The translations under genes and the position numbers were made by a program. This document shows positions 44,355 through 52,158 of a DNA stretch of 64,000 nucleotides, in pieces. The notes below the pieces were generated by a model. The model was not told the origin of the DNA. It ran no database searches and saw only the letters and a list, made by a program, of their open reading frames with translations. Numbering within the stretch: the first letter of the stretch is position 1; each line of letters opens with the position of its first letter. The DNA is from Microbacterium sp. Bi121 (GTDB lineage: Bacteria; Actinomycetota; Actinomycetes; Actinomycetales; Microbacteriaceae). The stretch covers positions 275,166-339,165 of the forward strand of contig NZ_CAKKLJ010000005.1 of assembly GCF_918698005.1 (NCBI RefSeq), written 5' to 3'.

Positions 44355-45224
44355 ATGCGTTTCGCCCATCTGCGCGGCTCTGACTCCTCCGACTTCCAGC
44401 TCGCCGTCATCGAAGAGTCCACCGCGATCCTCGTCTCCGATCTCGTCTCCCCCGCTCCTGCCACGCTGCAGCAGCTCATCGAGGGTGGCGATGATCTGCT
44501 CGGGGCCCTGCGCACGGCGGTCGCCGAGGGCACGGCGCCGCGGCATCCGCTCACCGGTTTCGGGTTCGCGTCGGCCGTGGTGGCCCCGCCCGTGGTCCTG
44601 GCGGTCGGGCTGAACTACGCGGCCCACTCCAGCGAGCTGGGCCTGAAGACCGACACCGCGCCGACCGTCTTCACACTGTGGCCGAACTCTCTCACCGGCC
44701 ACGATGCGACCACCGGCTGGCCGCGCTCCCTCAGCGAGTCCGTCGACTACGAGGCGGAGCTGGGCGTGCTCATCGGCAGCCCGGCGAAGGATGTCTCAGT
44801 CGACGACGCGCTCGACAGCGTCTGGGGCTACACGGTCGTCAACGACATCACTGCACGCGACATCCAGTTCGCCGAAGCGCAGTGGTCGCGCTGCAAGTCG
44901 TTCGACGGCTTCACCCCGACTGGTCCGTTCGTGGTGACAGCCGACGAGATCCCCGACCCGCAGGATCTGCACATCTGGACGGTCGTCGACGGTCAGACCG
45001 TTCAGGATGCCAGCACCGGGCAGATGGTCCGATCGGTGGCGACGCTCATCGCCCACCTGTCGCAGTCGATCACGCTGCAGCCAGGGACCCTCATCTCGAC
45101 CGGCAGTCCTGGCGGCGCCGGCTACTCGCGGGACCCTCAGATCTTCCTGCGGGACCGCTCGACCGTGACGGTCGGCATCGACGGCATCGGCGAGCTCACC
45201 ACGCACTGCCGAATCTACGACTAA
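44355..45224 (+). CDS. Fumarylacetoacetate hydrolase family protein
   Basis: 289 residues. A variable N-terminal part is followed by the FAH catalytic domain: LAVGLNYAAHSSELG, DYEAELGVLIGSPAKDV with the metal-binding Glu residues, GYTVVNDITARDIQFAE, and STGSPGGAGYSRDP near the end. The family hydrolyses or decarboxylates 2-oxo/beta-diketo acids. The substrate is not clear. Its last 4 bases overlap the end of the convergent aspartase gene. Confidence 0.87.
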   Translation: MRFAHLRGSDSSDFQLAVIEESTAILVSDLVSPAPATLQQLIEGGDDLLGALRTAVAEGTAPRHPLTGFGFASAVVAPPVVLAVGLNYAAHSSELGLKTDTAPTVFTLWPNSLTGHDATTGWPRSLSESVDYEAELGVLIGSPAKDVSVDDALDSVWGYTVVNDITARDIQFAEAQWSRCKSFDGFTPTGPFVVTADEIPDPQDLHIWTVVDGQTVQDASTGQMVRSVATLIAHLSQSITLQPGTLISTGSPGGAGYSRDPQIFLRDRSTVTVGIDGIGELTTHCRIYD

Positions 45225-46681
45225 ATCTGGATCATGTCCTCCGGCGGGATCACGCTGATCGCCGCCGTCACGGCCTCCAGGCCGGACAGGCGCGCAGGCG
45301 AGAGCTGCTTGGTGACCTCCTCGCGCGTCATGAGCTCGGCCTCGACCACGAGGTCCGCGACGTTGCGGTTGGTCAGCAGTGCCGTCTTCGCGAGAGCAGC
45401 AGCCGCGGCGTAGCCGATGAACGGCGTCAGCGCCGTGATGACGCCCACGGATGCACCGACCATGGCGCCCAGGCGATCCTCGTTCGCGGTGATTCCGTCG
45501 ACGCAGTTGACGCGCAGGGTCCACATCGCCTGCCGCATCCACGTGATCGACTGGAAGATCGAGTGCGCGATGACCGGTTCGAAGGCGTTCAGCTGAAGCT
45601 GCCCTGCTTCCACCGCCATCGTCACGGTCGTATCGGCGCCGACGACGGAGAAGGCCACCTGGTTGACGACCTCGGGGATGACCGGATTGACCTTGCCGGG
45701 CATGATGCTGGAACCTGCCTGCTTCGCGGGGAGGTTGATCTCGCCGAGACCCGCCTGCGGGCCGGACGACAGCAGACGCAGATCATTGCAGATCTTCGAC
45801 AGCTTGACCGCATTGCGCTTCAGCGACGACGAGAAGGACATGAACGCACCGGTGTCGCTCGTGGACTCGACGAGGTCGCTCGCGGTCTCGAGATCGAGAC
45901 CGGAGATCCGGCGCAGATGCTTGAGCACTGCCGGCGCGTAGTCGCCGTGCGTGGTGATGCCGGTGCCGATCGCGGTGGCGCCCATGTTGATCTCGAACAT
46001 GAGCGAGGCGTTCTCGGTGAGGCGCGAGTGGTCCTCGCCGAGGGTGGTCGCGAATCCGTGGAACTCCTGACCCAGCGTCATCGGCACGGCATCCTGCAGC
46101 TGGGTGCGGCCCACCTTGAGCACGTCGTGGAACTCGACGGCCTTGCCGAGGAACGAACGACGAAGCAGGTCGAGCTCGTCGAGGAGCGACTGCAGGTTGA
46201 GGGACAGACCGATCTTGATGGCCGTCGGGTACACGTCGTTCGTGGACTGGCTGCGGTTGGTGTGGTCGATCGGCGAGAGGAAGTCGTAGTCGCCCTTCTC
46301 GCGCCCTGCCATCTCGAGCGCGATGTTGGTGATGACCTCGTTCGCGTTCATGTTCGTCGACGTTCCGGCGCCGCCCTGGATGACGCCGACGGTGAACTGG
46401 TCGTGGAACTCTCCGTCGATGACGCGCTGCGCTGCGTCGTCGATCAGATCGGCGCGTTTCGGATCGAGTACCCCGATCTCCTTGTTCGCACGCGCGCTGG
46501 CCTGCTTGACCATCGCGAGACCGCGGATCAGGTCCGGGTACACCGAGATCGGGCGCTTCGAGATCGGGAAGTTCGCGTCGGCGCGAGCGGTGTGGATTCC
46601 CCAGTATGCGTCTGCGGGAATCTCCATGCTCCCGAGCGAGTCGGTCTCTGTGCGGGTCGATGCGGGCGCGGCAAATGCCAT
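45221..46681 (-). CDS. aspA: Aspartate ammonia-lyase
   Basis: 486 residues. It converts aspartate to fumarate and ammonia. Signature GSSIMPGKVNP and the substrate loops AGTSTNMNANEVI and HTNRSQSTNDVYPTA are intact, and the length is typical. ATG 46681 with AAGGAAG upstream; an upstream in-frame start is less likely. Class II fumarase is the closest alternative, but TGVIQGGAGTSTNMN-type features fit aspartase. Confidence 0.9.
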   Translation of the reverse strand: MAFAAPASTRTETDSLGSMEIPADAYWGIHTARADANFPISKRPISVYPDLIRGLAMVKQASARANKEIGVLDPKRADLIDDAAQRVIDGEFHDQFTVGVIQGGAGTSTNMNANEVITNIALEMAGREKGDYDFLSPIDHTNRSQSTNDVYPTAIKIGLSLNLQSLLDELDLLRRSFLGKAVEFHDVLKVGRTQLQDAVPMTLGQEFHGFATTLGEDHSRLTENASLMFEINMGATAIGTGITTHGDYAPAVLKHLRRISGLDLETASDLVESTSDTGAFMSFSSSLKRNAVKLSKICNDLRLLSSGPQAGLGEINLPAKQAGSSIMPGKVNPVIPEVVNQVAFSVVGADTTVTMAVEAGQLQLNAFEPVIAHSIFQSITWMRQAMWTLRVNCVDGITANEDRLGAMVGASVGVITALTPFIGYAAAAALAKTALLTNRNVADLVVEAELMTREEVTKQLSPARLSGLEAVTAAISVIPPEDMIQI

Positions 46682-46745
46682 GTCACTTCCTTGTGGGTGG
46701 TGGCGGAACAGTGAAACGGGGGATGCCACCATCCTATTGCCGCCG

Positions 46746-47081
46746 TCAGTGGTTGAAGACGATCAGCAGGACGCCCGACAGCACAGCAGCGCCGCACAAG
46801 ACGAAGCAGATGTAGGCGCCGATGAGCGCGAGCGTCTTCTGACCTTCGGAGAGCGGGCTCTTCTGCGCAGCCTTGGCCGCGTGCTTCGCGGCCCGCTTCG
46901 CCTCCTTGTCGGAGATGATCGTGATCGCGTCGGTGAACTCCGCCGGCGTGACCACGGGAACGCGACCCGCTCGAACGAGAAGCCGAACGCCTGTCGCGTA
47001 GAAGCCGACGATCAGCAGGGCGCCGACCAGCGCAGCGACGAAGACGCTGACGAAGGCCATCCAATCGATCTCGACGCTCAT
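46746..47081 (-). CDS. Small two-helix membrane protein coupled to PitA
   Basis: 111 residues. One helix near the N-terminus (about 9-34), a charged middle rich in Lys and Ala (KEAKRAAKHAAKAAQK) and a second helix near the C-terminus (GAYICFVLCGAAVLSGVLLIVF). Its ATG overlaps the pitA stop by 4 bases, so it is made with the transporter. No family recognised; it could be an accessory subunit. Confidence 0.72.
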   Translation of the reverse strand: MSVEIDWMAFVSVFVAALVGALLIVGFYATGVRLLVRAGRVPVVTPAEFTDAITIISDKEAKRAAKHAAKAAQKSPLSEGQKTLALIGAYICFVLCGAAVLSGVLLIVFNH

Positions 47082-48538
47082 CGCTGTGCCTCCCTGCGCG
47101 CGGCCTCTTCCTCAGAGACGTCCCATTCTGCGAGTTCGGCGCGAGCGCGCCGACTGGCGCTGAGAGTCTCCCAGTCCTGCGCGGCCTTCTGCGCCTCGGC
47201 GAGCTTGCGGTTGGCGCGATCAGCGGCCTTCCGAGCCGCCTTGACCTCGGCGGCGGAGCCGCCCTTCTTCTTCAGCTTGCGTGCGCGACGACCCGCCTTC
47301 TCGGCTTCCTCTGCCTTGCGCTCCGCGCGATCGAGCGCGCGGACGAGTTCCATGCGCGACTGGCGCCGCGTGGGCGGCGGCACGTCGGGATGCTCGACGG
47401 CGTGTCCCGAGTCGGCGACGTCGCTCATCGCGTTGGCGTGCGTGACCTCGTTGCGGCGCGAGCGCAGGAACAGCCCGACGATGATGGCGACGGCCAGGAC
47501 GGCGTCGATGAGGACGCCGACTGTGCCGAGCCACACCACGAGCAGCGCGGCCAGCCCTCCAACGGCGCCGGCAGCCGGCAGCGTGAGCAGCCACCCGAGT
47601 GCGATGCGTCCCGCTGTGCGCCAGCGCACCTGCGAGCCGCGACGTCCGAGCCCCGAGCCGATGACCGATCCCGATGCGACCTGCGTGGTCGACAGGGCGA
47701 AGCCGAGCGCGCTGGACGCCAGGATCGTGGCCGCCGTCGAACTCTCCGCTGCGAAGCCCTGAGCCGGCTTCACCTCGGTGAGTCCCTTGCCGAGCGTGCG
47801 GATGATCCGCCATCCACCGAGGTAGGTGCCGAGCGCGATCGTGACGGCGCACGCGACGATGACCCAGAGCTGCGGCTCGTGGCGCTCGCCGGACTGCCAC
47901 CCGACCGTGATGAGCGCGAGAGTGATCACGCCCATGGTCTTCTGCGCGTCGTTGGTGCCGTGGGCGAGGGCGACCATCGACGAGGTGAAGATCTGGCCGA
48001 GGCGGAAGCCGGATCGTCCGTCGGGCTTTCCGTCGTAGCGCCGGGTTATGCCGTACGCGATCTTGGTCGCTGCGAAGGCGATGAGGCCGGCGGTGAGGGG
48101 CGCGATCAGCGCCGGCAGAACGACCTTCGACATCACGACGCCGAAGTTGATCCCTGCCACGCCGACGCCGACCAGCGTCGCACCGATCAGTCCGCCGAAC
48201 AGGGCGTGCGACGAGCTCGACGGGAGGCCGAGCAGCCAGGTCAGCATGTTCCACGTGATCGCGCCGATGAGTCCGGCAAAGATCAGCGACGGGAGCAACG
48301 CGTGCGAGATGTCACCCTCGTTGACGATTCCGCCGGAGACGGTCTTGGCGACTTCCGTGGAGAGGAACGCGCCGACGAGGTTCAATACCGCCGCGAGCAG
48401 GACCGCCGTCTTGGGCTTGAGAGCGCCCGTTGCGATGGGAGTGGCCATCGCATTCGCGGTGTCGTGGAATCCGTTGGTGAAGTCGAAGAAGAGTGCCAGT
48501 GCGATCACCAGCACGACAATGAGGGCTGCGGTTTCCAC
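47078..48538 (-). CDS. pitA: Low-affinity inorganic phosphate transporter PitA with coiled-coil tail
   Basis: 486 residues. The PiT family halves are clear: FDFTNGFHDTANAMATPIATGALKP split over the N-terminus, GLPSSSSHALFGGLIG, and the second copy MVALAHGTNDAQKTMGVI. About ten membrane helices. After residue 375 comes an unusual cytoplasmic tail of about 110 residues, highly charged and heptad-like (LDRAERKAEEAEKAGRRARK, AARKAADRANRKLAEAQ). It exchanges metal-phosphate with protons. GTG start. Confidence 0.92.
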   Translation of the reverse strand: METAALIVVLVIALALFFDFTNGFHDTANAMATPIATGALKPKTAVLLAAVLNLVGAFLSTEVAKTVSGGIVNEGDISHALLPSLIFAGLIGAITWNMLTWLLGLPSSSSHALFGGLIGATLVGVGVAGINFGVVMSKVVLPALIAPLTAGLIAFAATKIAYGITRRYDGKPDGRSGFRLGQIFTSSMVALAHGTNDAQKTMGVITLALITVGWQSGERHEPQLWVIVACAVTIALGTYLGGWRIIRTLGKGLTEVKPAQGFAAESSTAATILASSALGFALSTTQVASGSVIGSGLGRRGSQVRWRTAGRIALGWLLTLPAAGAVGGLAALLVVWLGTVGVLIDAVLAVAIIVGLFLRSRRNEVTHANAMSDVADSGHAVEHPDVPPPTRRQSRMELVRALDRAERKAEEAEKAGRRARKLKKKGGSAAEVKAARKAADRANRKLAEAQKAAQDWETLSASRRARAELAEWDVSEEEAARREAQR

Positions 48539-48680
48539 CGTTCGCTTTCAGGTCGACGAAGCAGGATTGTGCCGACGTGATCGGCGTGACGAACGAAGAG
48601 TTCATCGTGGGTTTCACATCCGTTTACCGGGCCCGCACAATCCTCGCACCGACCTCTCTACCGGTCAACTCGACACGGGA

Positions 48681-48686
48681 TAGCGT
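48681..48686 (+). promoter_or_regulatory. -10 box TAGCGT, ptrB, leaderless
   Basis: TAGCGT with a 6-base gap (TGAACC) to the GTG at 48693. Confidence 0.5.
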
Positions 48687-48692
48687 TGAACC

Positions 48693-50786
48693 GTGACCAA
48701 CGCTCCGCACGCCCCACGCCGTTCACATATCCGCACACACCACGGAGACTCGTTCGACGACCCGTACGAATGGCTGCGTGAGAAGAACTCCCCCGAGGTC
48801 GTCGCCCATCTCGAGGCGGAGAACGCCTACACCGACACCGCCACCGCCCACCTCGAGGAGCTCCGCGAGAAGCTGTTCCAGGAGATCAAGGGCCGCGTGC
48901 AGGAGACAGATCTCTCCGTGCCGTCGCGACGCGGCGACTGGTGGTACTACAGCCGCAGCGAGGAAGGATCGCAGTACGGCATCCACTGCCGAGCTGCGGC
49001 CGAACCCGGAGACTGGACTCCCCCGACCCTGGAGCCGGGCGTGCCCGTCCCCGGCGAGGAGATCCTGCTCGACGGCAACGTCGAAGCCGAGGGCCATGAG
49101 TTCTTCTCGCTGGGTTCGTTCGACGTGTCGGACGATGCGACCAGGCTCCTCTGGGCCCCGGATTACGACGGCGACGAGCTGTACACGATCCGGGTTCGGG
49201 ATCTCGCGACCGGCGAGACGCTCGCCGACGAGATCCCGCGAACGGGCGGAGGGTTCTTCACTCCGGACGGCAGTGCGATCGTCTACACCACCAGAGACGA
49301 CGCGTGGCGCCCCGACACCCTGTGGCTGCACCGTCTCGGCACCCCAGTCGAGGACGACGTGAAACTGTTCCATGAGGCGGACGAGCGCTTCTGGCTGGGA
49401 GCCGGCATCACACGCAGCCGCCGCTACCTCGTGATCGGCGTCGGCTCCAGCATCACCAGCGAGGAGTACCTCGTCGACCTCCAGGGCGACATCACGGCCG
49501 AGCCCCGACTCATCTGGCCGCGCATCGAGGGAGTCGAGTACGAGGTCGAGCACGCCGTGGTCGACGGTGAGGACCGGCTGCTGATCCTGCACAACCAGGA
49601 CGCTCTGGACTTCGAGCTCGTCTCGGTGGCGGCATCCGACCCGCAGGGCGGGCGTCGGGTGGTCATGGCGCACGAGCCGGGCCGACGCATCCTCGGTGTG
49701 GACTGCTTCCGCGACTTCGGCGTCGTCGGGTACCGCAGCGAGGGACTCGAGCGGGTCGCCCTGCTCGACTACTCATCCGCCACCACTGAGGAGCTGCGCT
49801 TCGATGAGCCGCTCTTCTCGGCAGGCCCTACGGGCAACCCGGAGTGGCACTCGCCGTTCCTGCGCCTGTCGTACACGTCGTTCGTGACGCCGGCGACCGT
49901 GTACGACCTCGACCTCGCCACACGCGAACTGGTGCTGCGCAAGCAGCAACCGGTGCTGGGCGGGTACGAACCGGCGGAGTACGGGCAGGAGCGGCGCTGG
50001 GCCGAGGCGGCCGACGGCACGAAGGTGCCGATCTCGCTGGTGTGGAAGAAGTCGTTCGGCGACCCGGGCGCTGAGGTCCGCCCTCTGCACCTGTACGGCT
50101 ACGGCTCGTACGAGCACTCGATCGATCCCGGATTCTCTGTCGCCCGGCTCTCGGAGCTCGACCGAGGCGTGATCTTCGCGGTGGCCCACGTGCGAGGAGG
50201 CGGCGAGATGGGCCGCAACTGGTACGAGGAAGGCAAGCTGCAGCACAAGCGCAACACCTTCACCGACTTCGTCGCGTGCGCCGAGCATCTGATCTCCAGC
50301 GGCGTGACGTCGCCCGAACGGATGGTCGCAGAGGGCGGCAGCGCCGGAGGCCTGCTGATGGGCGCGGTGGCGAACCTCGCTCCTTCGTCGTTCGCCGGCA
50401 TCCTGGCATCCGTGCCGTTCGTCGATGCGCTCACGTCGATCCTCGATCCGTCGCTGCCGCTCACGGTCATCGAGTGGGATGAGTGGGGCGATCCGCTGCA
50501 CGACCCCGAGGTGTACGCGTACATGAAGACGTACACGCCGTACGAGAACGTGCGGACGGATGCCGCCTACCCGCCCATCCTCGCGATGACGTCGATCAAC
50601 GACACGCGGGTGCTGTACGTCGAGCCTGCGAAGTGGGTGGCTGCGCTCCGGCACGTCGGTGCGCAGGACGTGCTGCTCAAGTGCGAGATGGCCGCCGGAC
50701 ACGGCGGGGTCAGCGGTCGCTACAACGCGTGGCGAGAGCGTTCGTTCGAGCTCGCCTGGATGCTGGACCGCCTCGGCCTTGCCTGA
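48693..50786 (+). CDS. ptrB: Oligopeptidase B (S9A serine peptidase)
   Basis: 697 residues. N-terminal seven-blade propeller and C-terminal alpha/beta hydrolase with the complete triad: Ser550 in EGGSAGG, Asp637 in SINDTRV and His670 in AAGHGGVSGR. The substrate-binding acidic pair region YGSYEHSIDPGFS and AHVRGGGEMGR fits oligopeptidase B, which cuts short peptides after Arg or Lys in the cytoplasm. No signal peptide. A nested hairpin lies just downstream. Confidence 0.93.
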   Translation: MTNAPHAPRRSHIRTHHGDSFDDPYEWLREKNSPEVVAHLEAENAYTDTATAHLEELREKLFQEIKGRVQETDLSVPSRRGDWWYYSRSEEGSQYGIHCRAAAEPGDWTPPTLEPGVPVPGEEILLDGNVEAEGHEFFSLGSFDVSDDATRLLWAPDYDGDELYTIRVRDLATGETLADEIPRTGGGFFTPDGSAIVYTTRDDAWRPDTLWLHRLGTPVEDDVKLFHEADERFWLGAGITRSRRYLVIGVGSSITSEEYLVDLQGDITAEPRLIWPRIEGVEYEVEHAVVDGEDRLLILHNQDALDFELVSVAASDPQGGRRVVMAHEPGRRILGVDCFRDFGVVGYRSEGLERVALLDYSSATTEELRFDEPLFSAGPTGNPEWHSPFLRLSYTSFVTPATVYDLDLATRELVLRKQQPVLGGYEPAEYGQERRWAEAADGTKVPISLVWKKSFGDPGAEVRPLHLYGYGSYEHSIDPGFSVARLSELDRGVIFAVAHVRGGGEMGRNWYEEGKLQHKRNTFTDFVACAEHLISSGVTSPERMVAEGGSAGGLLMGAVANLAPSSFAGILASVPFVDALTSILDPSLPLTVIEWDEWGDPLHDPEVYAYMKTYTPYENVRTDAAYPPILAMTSINDTRVLYVEPAKWVAALRHVGAQDVLLKCEMAAGHGGVSGRYNAWRERSFELAWMLDRLGLA

Positions 50787-50815
50787 GTCGTCGCGGCTCC
50801 GTCGCCGCCCGGCTT

Positions 50816-50893
50816 CGAGCCCCCGTCTTATCGCCGAGACCCCGTCGTGGGCACCATCGTACGACGGGGTCTCGATGCGAAGACGGGGGCTCG
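50816..50893. terminator. 78-bp two-tier perfect hairpin between convergent genes
   Basis: Outer stem CGAGCCCCCGTCTT (50816-50829) / AAGACGGGGGCTCG (50880-50893); 5-base internal loops on each side; inner stem CGAGACCCCGTCGT (50835-50848) / ACGACGGGGTCTCG (50861-50874); 12-base loop. It sits between the ptrB stop (50786) and the pfkA stop (50917). No T tract. Confidence 0.65.
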
Positions 50894-50916
50894 GCGCCGC
50901 GAGAGCGCTCTACAAA

Positions 50917-51945
50917 TCAGCCGAAGAGCGCTGCGGCCTCGTCGTAGCGGTAGCGCGGGACGGTGTTGAGCTCGCCGAGGGCCTCCTCGAACGGCACGCG
51001 TACGATGTCGGTGCCCTTCATCGCGACCATCTGCCCCCACGCTCCCTCGACGATCGCGTCTGCCGCGTGCAGGCCGAGTCGCGTGGCGAGTACGCGGTCG
51101 AAGGCGGAGGGCGATCCACCGCGCTGGATATGCCCGAGGATCGTCGCCCGGGTCTCGACTCCTGTGATCTGCTCGATCAGGGGGGCGAGCTGATCACCGA
51201 TGCCGCCCAGGCGCGGGCGGTTGAACGCGTCGAGCCCCTTGTCGCTGTACGCCTCGTCCATGCCCTTGAGCTTGAAGCCCTCCGACACGACGACCAGCGG
51301 CGCACGTCCGCGGTCATGAGCGCTGGTAACGAGCGCGGCGATCTCGTCGATCGACATCGGCACCTCGGGAATGCAGATGACGTGCGCACCGGCGGCCATG
51401 CCTGCGTGGAGTGCGATCCATCCGACGTGGCGGCCCATGACCTCGGCGACCATGCAACGCTGGTGCGAGTCGCCGGTCGTGCGGAGGCGATCCATCGCGT
51501 CGGTCGCGATGTTCACCGCCGTGTCGAAGCCGAACGAGTAGTCGGTGGCCCTCAGGTCGTTGTCGATCGTCTTCGGCACACCGAGGACCTTGATGCCGTC
51601 CTTGGACAGTCGGTCAGCAGCAGCGAGCGTTCCCTCGCCGCCGATCGCGATGATGCCGTCGATCTTGTGACCGTAGAGAGTCTTGGCGATGTTGTCGGCT
51701 CCGCCGCGCTCCCCCTCGTACGGGTTCGTCCGGCTGGTGCCGAGGATGGTGCCGCCGACCTTCGACAGACCCTTCACCTCGTGTCGCGTGAGAGGCATGA
51801 AGTCGCCTTCGACGACGCCTCGCCAGCCGTCGCGGATGCCGACGAACTCCAGATCGTACGACGTGGTGCCCTTGAGCACGACGCCGCGGATCACTGCGTT
51901 GAGGCCGGGGCAGTCGCCGCCGCTGGTGAGGATGCCGATCTTCAT
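50917..51945 (-). CDS. pfkA: 6-phosphofructokinase
   Basis: 342 residues. The PfkA fold is complete: TSGGDCPGLNAVIRG, GGEGT (102-106), PKTIDND (124-130), MGRHVGWIA. Gly105 matches the residue associated with ATP use (E. coli Gly104), while Lys125 is the residue seen in PPi enzymes; this mixed pair is typical of actinobacterial ATP-PFKs. It phosphorylates fructose-6-phosphate in glycolysis. Upstream GAAGG serves as ribosome site. Confidence 0.94.
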   Translation of the reverse strand: MKIGILTSGGDCPGLNAVIRGVVLKGTTSYDLEFVGIRDGWRGVVEGDFMPLTRHEVKGLSKVGGTILGTSRTNPYEGERGGADNIAKTLYGHKIDGIIAIGGEGTLAAADRLSKDGIKVLGVPKTIDNDLRATDYSFGFDTAVNIATDAMDRLRTTGDSHQRCMVAEVMGRHVGWIALHAGMAAGAHVICIPEVPMSIDEIAALVTSAHDRGRAPLVVVSEGFKLKGMDEAYSDKGLDAFNRPRLGGIGDQLAPLIEQITGVETRATILGHIQRGGSPSAFDRVLATRLGLHAADAIVEGAWGQMVAMKGTDIVRVPFEEALGELNTVPRYRYDEAAALFG

Positions 51946-52110
51946 GCTGATGCCTTCGGACGTTTCGGGTGGGGGAATCGGCGACGCTGCCTGCTCTCGA
52001 CCCTAGTGGGCATCAGTGCCGGATGCCATTCACGAGGCGCGAGAATGCCCGATCTTGCACCCGCTTTCGACGGGATGGGCGCGTTCCACGGTCAACCGTC
52101 CGATAGGCAC

Positions 52111-52152
52111 CGGATTCGCCCGCAAGAATGACGATTCTTGCGGGCGAATCCG
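52111..52152. terminator. 19-bp perfect hairpin after the SNF2 helicase gene, T-less
   Basis: Arms of 19 bases (52111-52129 and 52134-52152), starting CGGATTCGCC, around a GACG loop. It begins 7 bases after the helicase stop. No T tract on either side. The rest of the gap to pfkA (51946-52110) shows nothing else. Confidence 0.7.
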
Positions 52153-52158
52153 TGTGGT

